From JADJQU01 sp035490315 (GTDB taxonomy: Bacteria; Planctomycetota; UBA1135; GCA-002686595): a stretch of 10,071 bases of DNA. Below, piece after piece: positions 1-7,913 of this stretch (position 1 is its first letter; each line of letters begins with the position of its first letter). The stretch spans positions 1 through 10,071 of the forward strand of contig DATHET010000220.1 in NCBI GenBank assembly GCA_035490315.1. The letters run 5' to 3'. Made by a program: the position numbers and the translations under genes. The notes beneath the pieces are model-generated. The model ran no database searches and had not been told where the DNA came from. It saw nothing but the letters and a program-made list of their open reading frames with translations.

Positions 1-22
1 ATGGAATCATCCGCGCCCTTGT

Positions 23-2029
23 TCACTGCGAACCTCGGGCGATCGCCGTGCTCGACAGGTCGAGGAACCTCGCGCAATCGCGCGAAAGTTCCGCGAGGGC
101 TCCGGCCTGCAGGGCGATCACGCGATCCTGATCGTGCAGCAGACACCAATTGGCGTCGTAGGCCGCGAGCTCGAGCGGACGATCGGCTGCCAGGGGCACG
201 CGGAAAATGCCGTCGTCGGTCCACAGCCCGAGCTCGCCCCAGCCGGCGATCACGCGATCGCGAGTCTTCAGCGGAGCGAGCAGGTTCAGGCCCAGGGTCC
301 ACGAGCGGCGCTGGGCCGGCGGAAGTCCGCAAGCTTCGAGCAGCGTGGCGGCCACGTCGACGTGCGATGTCGGGCGCGTCTCGACGCCGGCCGGAATACC
401 CGGGCCGCGCAGCAGGAGCGGAACCTCGACCTGTTCCGGCGCGAAGTTCGACGTGTGACCCCAGTGGCCGTGCTCGGCGAACTCCTCGCCGTGATCGCCG
501 GTGATCAAGACGATCGTGTTCTCGAGCTGCCCGCTGCTCTCGAGGGCGTCGAGCATCGAGCCGGCGACGCTGTCGACGTAGTGCAGCGCATTCTTGTAGC
601 GATTGCGCACCTGCTCGCGCAGCAGGCCATCGTGGGTGCGGGCCATCTCCAGGTAGTCGAGCTCCTCGGCGTAGGGCTTGAACGGTGCCTCACCGGCAGG
701 GAAGTCGTAGGTCTGGTGCGCAGAATCGAGCAGAGCGAAGGCGAAGAAGGGCTTGCCGGTCGCCAGGGTCTCCGGGAGCCATTCGGCAAAGCGCTCGCCG
801 AGCAGCTGGTCGCGCTCGGCGCGCCGCGTCGAAGGAAAATTGTCCTCGACGTCGCCGGGGATCGAGACCCAGGCCGTGCGACGGAACTCCGGGAACTCCA
901 TCGAGGCGCTGGAAAAGACCCGGCTGCGATAACCCGCGGCCTGCAGCGCGCCGAGCAAGAGCGGCGGGCGTTGCTCCTCGAGCACCGGCCACCAGTACGA
1001 GCCGTGAAGGCCGTACAGGAGTGAGAACAGTCCGAAGCGCGTCGCATTGCCCCCGGACAGATGGTCGTCGAAACGTCGCGCGCCCTTGCCGAACTCCCAC
1101 AGCCTGGGCGTCACCTCCGCGTCGAGCATGTCGCGCCGCCAAGAATCGACGACCAGGATCAGGATGTTCGGCCGCGGCCCGTCCGCAGGCAGCTTGATCG
1201 CCTCCGAAGCCTGCGCGAGCCGCGCACCCTCGTAGCGCACGGCGACATCGGGCGCGTCAGGGCCGGCGTTGGGATCGCGCGGCCACAGGTCGGCGACGGA
1301 CAAGCGCGGGTACACCGGAAACAGCTGCGACAGGGCGACCACTTCGCGATCGCGAGTCAGGTCCGCGTCCGCGTAGATCGTTTTCTCGACGCCGATCGAC
1401 AGGGCGAAAAGGAAGATCCAGGCCACCGCGTTGCGCAACGTTCCGCGGCCTTCGGTGCGCTCGATGCGCAGCCAGGCAAGCTTCCACAGGAGCCACTCAC
1501 CCAGGGAGAAGATCACGAACATGCCGGTGCCCAGCGCCCAGATCCGCGGCCCGAGGTGGTAGGAGTCCTGGGAACCGCGCGTGGTCAGCAGGTTCCACGC
1601 CGCTCCATTCAAATGGTAGTGGTAGAGCCCGAACACGCGCGTGTCGATGAACAGCGTGATGTGGAACAAGGACCAGATCACGGTCTGCAGCACGAGGAAC
1701 GTGCGATCGGAGATGCGCGAGAGGGCTGCCAGGGCCAGACCCGAGCTCGGCAGGAGCACCAGGGTCAGCAGCGAAGTGACCAGTCCAAGGTGCGCGAACA
1801 ACCAGAGTCGCGGCTCGGGATTCGTCGGCAGGTCATCGAGGTAGGAAGCTCCGACCCAGCAGGCGAGGGCCAGATTGGCGAGGGCGACGAAAATCATCGC
1901 GCGCAAACGCCCAGGCCGGCGCGTGGATGATCGCGTCCGATTCGAGTCCGAACTCTGGAGTTTCATCGCGAACATGGTCGGCCATCGTAGCGATTGGATT
2001 CTTGCCAGCGCCCAGGGCCGGACACTCAT
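23..2029 (-). CDS. YejM/PbgA-like inner-membrane sulfatase-fold protein (DUF3413 + sulfatase domain)
   Basis: Likely an inner-membrane protein with a periplasmic alkaline-phosphatase/sulfatase-fold domain. In Enterobacteria the family (YejM/PbgA/LapC) controls LPS synthesis through LapB and FtsH. Seen here (numbered from 2029): five hydrophobic segments near residues 43-64, 75-103, 110-129, 163-186 and 200-217, then a linker and a globular domain from about 285. The DUF3413 hallmark YHYHLNGAAW lies at 137-145. Domain motifs are VVDSWRRDML (293-302), SGGNATRFGLFSLLYGL (325-341), TGDHGEEF (510-517) and WGHTSNF (523-529). The candidate metal ligands Asp295, Asp512, His513 and His525 are present; the Cys/Ser-x-Pro-x-Arg motif of true sulfatases is not. 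Length (668 aa) is somewhat above E. coli YejM. No start has a good ribosome site; ATG at 1966 (MKLQSS) leaves about 23 residues before the first membrane segment and is a credible alternative. Divergent from the tRNA. The family call is firm; the LPS role is inferred. Confidence 0.85.
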   Translation of the reverse strand: MSVRPWALARIQSLRWPTMFAMKLQSSDSNRTRSSTRRPGRLRAMIFVALANLALACWVGASYLDDLPTNPEPRLWLFAHLGLVTSLLTLVLLPSSGLALAALSRISDRTFLVLQTVIWSLFHITLFIDTRVFGLYHYHLNGAAWNLLTTRGSQDSYHLGPRIWALGTGMFVIFSLGEWLLWKLAWLRIERTEGRGTLRNAVAWIFLFALSIGVEKTIYADADLTRDREVVALSQLFPVYPRLSVADLWPRDPNAGPDAPDVAVRYEGARLAQASEAIKLPADGPRPNILILVVDSWRRDMLDAEVTPRLWEFGKGARRFDDHLSGGNATRFGLFSLLYGLHGSYWWPVLEEQRPPLLLGALQAAGYRSRVFSSASMEFPEFRRTAWVSIPGDVEDNFPSTRRAERDQLLGERFAEWLPETLATGKPFFAFALLDSAHQTYDFPAGEAPFKPYAEELDYLEMARTHDGLLREQVRNRYKNALHYVDSVAGSMLDALESSGQLENTIVLITGDHGEEFAEHGHWGHTSNFAPEQVEVPLLLRGPGIPAGVETRPTSHVDVAATLLEACGLPPAQRRSWTLGLNLLAPLKTRDRVIAGWGELGLWTDDGIFRVPLAADRPLELAAYDANWCLLHDQDRVIALQAGALAELSRDCARFLDLSSTAIARGSQ

Positions 2030-2075
2030 GAGCTGTCCATGGCGCGCATTCAGCTCCGTGTCTCTCGCAGTTTCC

Positions 2076-2104
2076 TTGTACCCCCGGGAGCGCCTGCGTA
2101 AGCT
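2076..2104 (+). promoter_or_regulatory. Candidate sigma70-type promoter for tRNA-Ser
   Basis: TTGTAC at 2076-2081 and TAAGCT at 2099-2104 are separated by exactly 17 bp. This would start transcription near 2111, about 17 bases before the mature tRNA. Each box matches only three of six consensus positions, so the support is spacing and location more than sequence. The TAnnnT form of the -10 box is common in GC-rich bacteria. Confidence 0.4.
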
Positions 2105-2127
2105 CGTCGCCCCTCACGGACCCCTGC

Positions 2128-2218
2128 GGAGTGGTGGCAGAGTGGCCGAATGCGCTAGATTGCTAATCTGGTGTCTCCTTTTTGGGGACCGCGGGTTCGA
2201 ATCCCGCCCACTCCGCCA
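2128..2218 (+). tRNA. tRNA-Ser (anticodon GCU)
   Basis: A complete class II tRNA that decodes AGC and AGU. The acceptor stem GGAGTGG (2128-2134) pairs with CCACTCC (2208-2214). The discriminator is G2215 and CCA is encoded at 2216-2218. The anticodon stem CTAGA (2155-2159) pairs with TCTGG (2167-2171), with one T-G wobble, around the loop TTGCTAA; the anticodon GCT is at 2162-2164. A long variable arm, GTCTCC (2173-2178) against GGGGAC (2184-2189) around a T5 loop, is typical of serine tRNAs. The T arm is GCGGG/CCCGC (2191-2207) with TTCGAAT in the loop. No obvious T-rich terminator follows before the PEGA gene 83 bases downstream. Confidence 0.97.
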
Positions 2219-2254
2219 TCCGCGGCATCAGGCGCTTCCCGCTTGATCTGCGCG

Positions 2255-2279
2255 GGCCTTCGAGCGATTCTCGAAAGCC
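2255..2279 (+). other. Hairpin between tRNA-Ser and the PEGA gene
   Basis: GGCCTTCGAG (2255-2264) pairs with CTCGAAAGCC (2270-2279) around the 5-base loop CGATT: ten positions with a single C-A mismatch. No T tract follows, so it is not a standard intrinsic terminator. It could be an RNA processing or mRNA 5'-protecting structure if the tRNA and the PEGA-murD message are co-transcribed, or a weak terminator. Confidence 0.35.
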
Positions 2280-2301
2280 TCGCGCGATTGCCGCGCCCCC
2301 C

Positions 2302-2850
2302 ATGCGTCTGAAATCAGCCTCGAATGCCGCGCTCGCCGTGGCGCTGGGCCTGGGAGCCCAGGCCTGCCGCGCGCAGCGCGAGCTGATCATCAGCAGCGAC
2401 CCGCCCGGAGCCCAGATCCGCCTCGACGACACCCTGCTCGCGGTCAAGACACCGGCCCACGTTCCGTTCAAGGACTACGGCACGCGCCGGGTCACCCTCT
2501 ACCTCGAGGGCTACGTGACCTACTCGCAACCGGTCAAGGTCAAGCCGCCCTGGTTCGGCAGGTTTCCGCTCGACATCTTCAGCGAGATCATCTTTCCCAT
2601 CGGCTGGCACGACCGCCACAGGCTGAAAGTGAAAATGGTGGCGGGCGACACGCGCGTCGCCTCGCCCGACCTGGTCGAGGTCATGCAGCGCGCGGAGACC
2701 CTGCGCCGCGCCGGCCCGGACGGCCCGAAGGTCAAGCAGAAGCCCGTGCTGACTCTGCCGCGCGAGCCGGCGGGCGCGATCGAGCCCGTTCCTCCCGAGC
2801 CCACTCCCCCGCCCAAGCCGGAGCCGCCCTCCGCGGGAGGCGGAGCGTGA
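2302..2850 (+). CDS. Exported PEGA-domain protein (probable lipoprotein)
   Basis: A 182-aa exported protein of unknown exact role. Residues 1-21 look like a Sec signal: a basic start (MRLK), a hydrophobic run AALAVALGLG, then Ala-Gln-Ala before Cys22. Gln at -2 makes the lipobox poor, so lipidation is possible but not certain. Residues 26-80 form a PEGA-type beta domain (SSDPPGAQIRLDD, TPAHVPF, VTLYLEGYVTY). PEGA domains are usually surface or periplasmic and thought to bind other envelope components. Then follow an aromatic segment (PPWFGRFPLDIFSEIIFPI, 82-100) and a Pro-rich tail (153-182) like a wall-spanning or flexible linker. ATG at 2302 is chosen because earlier in-frame starts run into the tRNA; no clear Shine-Dalgarno precedes it. 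Its stop overlaps the murD GTG by 4 bp, implying coupled translation and perhaps a wall-related task. Confidence 0.8.
   Translation: MRLKSASNAALAVALGLGAQACRAQRELIISSDPPGAQIRLDDTLLAVKTPAHVPFKDYGTRRVTLYLEGYVTYSQPVKVKPPWFGRFPLDIFSEIIFPIGWHDRHRLKVKMVAGDTRVASPDLVEVMQRAETLRRAGPDGPKVKQKPVLTLPREPAGAIEPVPPEPTPPPKPEPPSAGGGA
2835..2849 (+). promoter_or_regulatory. Strong Shine-Dalgarno setting the murD GTG start
   Basis: GGGAGG at 2835-2840 lies six bases before GTG at 2847-2849, inside the last codons of the PEGA gene. GTGA (2847-2850) contains both the murD start and the upstream TGA stop. This selects the GTG start and supports translational coupling. It is the best ribosome site in the window along with that of clpC. 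Confidence 0.7.
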
Positions 2851-4337
2851 GCTCGCTCCACGCCCATTGGAGAGGCCGTCGCGCGACGGTCATGGGCCTG
2901 GGGCTGTTCGGGGGCGGAGTCGAGACCGCGCGCTACCTCGCCAGGCTCGGCATGCGAGTCACGGTCACCGACCAGCGGCCCGCCGACAAGCTGCGCGAAT
3001 CGATCCAGGCCCTCGATGGGCTGGCCATCCGATTCGAGCTCGGCAGCCACCGCGAAAGCGACTTCACCGACACCGACCTGGTGGTCGCCAACCCGGCGGT
3101 GGCACCGGGCAGTCCTTTCCTCGCGGCGGCGCGCAGGGCAGCCGTGCCGATCACCTCGGAGATCGAGCTGTTCCTCGAAGCTGTCCGCGCGCGGGTGGTC
3201 CTGGTCACGGGCACGCAAGGCAAGAGCTCGACCAGCCACGCGATCGACCATTTCCTGCGCTCGGCGGGTTTTTCCTCGCAGGTCGGCGGAAACATCGGTC
3301 GCTCTCTGCTCGGCTCGCTCGATCGGCTCGAGCGCGACGACTGGGTGGTGCTCGAGATCTCGTCCTACCAGCTCGAGGCCATGACACCGCCGGCTGCCGA
3401 CGGAGTGCACGCGCTCGCCACCAAGGTCGCCGCGGTCTGCTGCACCAACGTGCTCGCCGATCACCTCGAGCGCCACGGGACGGTCGAGGCCTACGAGGCC
3501 GCCAAGCGACGCATCCTCGAGTTCGCGACGCTTTCCACGATCGTGATGCTCTCGGCCGACGACCCGCGGACCTCGCGCTGGCGTCCGCCGCTCGGTCGCA
3601 CGATTTTCTTTACGACGGCGGGAGCCCTCGACGTGCGCGTCAGGCTTCGCGGCGGCGAATTCCGCCTGGATGACGAGTGCCTCGGGCGAGCGAGTGACCT
3701 CGCGCTTCCCGGCGCTTTCCAGCAGGACAACACCCTCGCGGCCCTGGCAACCGCGCGCGCCCTGGGCGCGGATCCGAAAAAACTGGCGGCCGGCGTGGCG
3801 ACGCTGCTCGGCCTGGAGCACCGGCTCCAGGATCTCGGCCTGCGCGGCGGACACCGCGTCTGGGACAACGGCGTGTCGACGACTCCCGACTCGACGATCG
3901 CGGCGCTGCGCTCGCGCCATCGGCCGCTGGTCCTTTTGTGCGGCGGTCAGCCCAAGGCCGGATTGCCGCTGGACGCGCTGATCGAGGAAGCGCGCGCCGA
4001 TCTGCGCTGCATGGTCGGATTCGGCGCTGCAGCCGAGACCTTCCGAGCTGGCTTCGCCGCGGCGGATCTGCCCGCCGTCGCCGTGGTCACACTCGAGGAC
4101 GCCGTGCGCGAAGCCTTCGCCCGAGCGCTCCCCGGCGACGAAATCCTGTTCTCGCCCGCGTGCGCGAGCTTCGACCAGTACCGGAATTTCCGCGACCGCG
4201 CCTTGGCCTTCCGCGCTGCCCTGCCCCCGCTCGACCCGTCCTCGCAGGCGTCGCCACCCCCCTTCCCGGTCGCTCAAGGTCGATTTCAGGACCAGGCCGT
4301 GGAAAGATCGGTGACCGGCCCTGGATCGGACCGGTGA
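2847..4337 (+). CDS. murD: UDP-N-acetylmuramoyl-L-alanine--glutamate ligase (MurD)
   Basis: Cytoplasmic Mur ligase that adds glutamate to UDP-MurNAc-L-Ala in peptidoglycan precursor synthesis, using ATP. The N-terminal Rossmann motif is GLGLFGGG (17-24) and the ATP loop TGTQGKSST (121-129). Family signatures follow: GGNIG (147-151), EISSYQLE (170-177), TNVLADHLERH (200-210), the expected carbamylated lysine Lys220 in YEAAKRRI, EHRLQDLG (324-331), CGGQPK with Lys370, and SPACASFDQYRNF (436-448), which holds the serine and phenylalanine that contact D-Glu in E. coli MurD. Odd points: the usual Asp-Ser-Lys is replaced by Asn341-Gly342-Val343 (STTPDST follows); the usual His-Asn of the nucleotide-binding motif is Phe291-Gln292; and about 37 Pro/Ser/Gln-rich residues extend past the normal end, giving 496 aa against about 440. 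The ligase call is firm; the glutamate isomer is slightly uncertain. Coupled to the PEGA gene and outside any visible dcw cluster. Confidence 0.9.
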   Translation: MSSLHAHWRGRRATVMGLGLFGGGVETARYLARLGMRVTVTDQRPADKLRESIQALDGLAIRFELGSHRESDFTDTDLVVANPAVAPGSPFLAAARRAAVPITSEIELFLEAVRARVVLVTGTQGKSSTSHAIDHFLRSAGFSSQVGGNIGRSLLGSLDRLERDDWVVLEISSYQLEAMTPPAADGVHALATKVAAVCCTNVLADHLERHGTVEAYEAAKRRILEFATLSTIVMLSADDPRTSRWRPPLGRTIFFTTAGALDVRVRLRGGEFRLDDECLGRASDLALPGAFQQDNTLAALATARALGADPKKLAAGVATLLGLEHRLQDLGLRGGHRVWDNGVSTTPDSTIAALRSRHRPLVLLCGGQPKAGLPLDALIEEARADLRCMVGFGAAAETFRAGFAAADLPAVAVVTLEDAVREAFARALPGDEILFSPACASFDQYRNFRDRALAFRAALPPLDPSSQASPPPFPVAQGRFQDQAVERSVTGPGSDR

Positions 4338-4435
4338 GGTTTGCCGAGAAGGATGCTAAGAATGAGTGAGCTGGATCGCGTCACCGGACGTCCACTTCCA
4401 CCTCTTGCGCGCTCCCTGCGCCGCCTCCGTCATCC

Positions 4436-4948
4436 ATGAAGGTTTGTTCCAGTTGTCAGCAGGCTCAAGCGACGGTGCTCGTCACCGAGCTCGTCCACGG
4501 CGACGACCCCACGACGGTGGTCCAGGTTCGAGAGCAGGAGTTGTGCGATGCGTGCGCCCAGGGCCAGAACCTGCCGCACAATCCGGCGCTGAAGAAATCG
4601 CCGCAGGAGATCTTGAAGCTACTGCACGCCTCGGCGCAGCGCAGCCGCCGCGAGCCGACGATCCAATGCCCGGATTGTGGCATGACGCTGCTCGAGTTCC
4701 GCCAGAAAGGACGCATGGGCTGCCCGAAGGATTACGAGGTCTTCGGCGCCCACGCGCGCGAGCTGCTCGAACGCATCCACGGCGCGACGGCGCACGTGGG
4801 TCGTCTCCCGGGCCAGGACGCCGCCGGCCTCGAACGTTCGCGCCGCATGAGTGAGTTGCAGAAGGAACTCGAGGCCGCGATACGCCAGGAGGCGTACGAG
4901 CAAGCTGCCCGTTTGCGCGACGAGCTCAAGTCGCTGCAATCCTCCTGA
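4436..4948 (+). CDS. mcsA: McsA-like zinc-finger protein with C-terminal UVR motif
   Basis: A 170-aa protein of the McsA/UvrB-UvrC-motif family. In Bacillus, McsA activates the protein-arginine kinase McsB and both serve the ClpC protease. Seen here: Cys pairs CSSC (4-7), CDAC (37-40) and CPDC (78-81), then GCPKDY (95-100), where the second cysteine of the fourth pair is Asp99. I recall that variant in many non-Firmicute homologues. Residues 138-167 form the paired-helix UVR motif (ELEAAIRQEAYEQAARLRDEL). Its place 284 bp upstream of clpC fits an adaptor or regulator of ClpC. However, no mcsB kinase gene lies between them, and a terminator-like hairpin starts at the base after its stop. ATG at 4436 fits the first Cys pair; no Shine-Dalgarno is visible, and 98 bp separate it from murD. 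The family is confident; kinase activation is inferred. Confidence 0.82.
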   Translation: MKVCSSCQQAQATVLVTELVHGDDPTTVVQVREQELCDACAQGQNLPHNPALKKSPQEILKLLHASAQRSRREPTIQCPDCGMTLLEFRQKGRMGCPKDYEVFGAHARELLERIHGATAHVGRLPGQDAAGLERSRRMSELQKELEAAIRQEAYEQAARLRDELKSLQSS

Positions 4949-4982
4949 CCCGGCCCTGGCCACTGCCCAGCCGGGCACTTTT
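4949..4982 (+). terminator. Probable intrinsic terminator after the mcsA-like gene
   Basis: CCCGG (4949-4953) and CTGG (4956-4959) pair with CCAG (4967-4970) and CCGGG (4971-4975), leaving a CC bulge and a 7-base loop. CAC and then four T follow (4979-4982). The stem is strong but the T tract short, so partial read-through into clpC is possible. It begins directly after the TGA. Confidence 0.5.
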
Positions 4983-5056
4983 CGCAGGAAGCCCGGGCTC
5001 GCGTGCCGGAACCTGGCATGCTGCGCGATCTGAAGGGAATGTGCCTCGAACGCGCT

Positions 5057-5086
5057 TTGGACCGCGGCCCTGGGCATCACTAACAT
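5057..5086 (+). promoter_or_regulatory. Candidate sigma70-type promoter for clpC
   Basis: TTGGAC (5057-5062) and TAACAT (5081-5086) are 18 bp apart. The -10 box matches four of six consensus bases and the -35 box the first three. Transcription would start near 5093, giving a leader of about 140 bases that carries the palindrome at 5177-5211. A separate promoter fits the hairpin that closes the mcsA-like gene. No CIRCE or CtsR-type operator was seen by eye. Confidence 0.4.
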
Positions 5087-5176
5087 CCCAATCGGGTCCG
5101 TTCGCGACCGCCGATCAACCTCCGAGGCCTTGAAGGACGAAAAGCCAGACCTCAGAGAACCCTCTCAAACTCCCCC

Positions 5177-5211
5177 CTGGTCGGGAACCGCAGATCGCGG
5201 AACCCGACCAG
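5177..5211 (+). promoter_or_regulatory. Large near-palindrome/hairpin in the clpC leader
   Basis: The outer arms CTGGTCGGG (5177-5185) and CCCGACCAG (5203-5211) are perfect complements. Inside, CCGC (5188-5191) pairs with GCGG (5197-5200) around the loop AGATC. AA faces AA between the two stems. The whole is 35 bases long, with 13 paired positions, and ends 21 bases before the clpC ATG, just upstream of its AAGGAA ribosome site (5222-5227). No T tract follows. It could be a repressor operator for a clpC stress regulator, or an mRNA hairpin affecting translation or stability. Both are inference. Confidence 0.5.
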
Positions 5212-5232
5212 CGAACGCAACAAGGAAACGCA

Positions 5233-7797
<2,565 letters not shown>

Positions 7798-7837
7798 GCC
7801 CTGCCGCGCACAGCGGCGAAGACTGGTCTGTCTGATT

Positions 7838-7877
7838 CAATCCGCCTCGCGCTCCGCGCGGGGCGGATTGGTTTTTT
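7838..7877 (+). terminator. Strong intrinsic terminator of clpC
   Basis: CAATCCGCC (7838-7846) pairs perfectly with GGCGGATTG (7862-7870), with further CGCG/CGCG pairing inside, followed by G and six T (7872-7877). The T tract is only on the plus side, so it serves clpC rather than the convergent PPIase gene that ends at 7914. It lies about 40 bases past the clpC stop. Confidence 0.88.
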
Positions 7878-7913
7878 CCTGGCGGCGCTTTCGTCCTGCC
7901 CAGCGCGAGTCGC

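Noticed and set aside
52..61. TCGACAGGTC found three times (52-61, 9311-9320 and in the palindrome at 9935)
   Set aside because: The first two copies lie in minus-strand genes and are the common codons GAC CTG TCG for Asp-Leu-Ser, so codon preference explains them; only the intergenic palindrome stays of interest.
51..64. Palindrome CTCGAC-AG-GTCGAG
   Set aside because: It lies inside the coding sequence of the sulfatase-fold gene and is short; no sign of a regulatory role.
1..504. Plus-strand open frame at the left edge
   Set aside because: Arg/Ser/Ala-rich shadow of the minus-strand gene, with no ribosome site or motif.
134..1024. Long plus-strand open frame opposite the sulfatase-fold gene
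   Set aside because: The translation shows no fold motifs and looks like antisense of a GC-rich gene; the minus-strand frame has clear DUF3413 and sulfatase motifs.
2520..4277. Long minus-strand open frame opposite murD
   Set aside because: Arg/Gly/Glu-rich with no recognisable motif, a shadow of the MurD reading frame.
4314..4335. Hairpin ACCGG/CCGGT across the murD stop as a terminator
   Set aside because: Only about seven pairs with a mismatch and no T tract after it; chance pairing is likely in this GC-rich sequence.
5014..5040. Possible sigma54 promoter (TGGCATG) upstream of clpC
   Set aside because: No GC at the required distance downstream for the -12 element.
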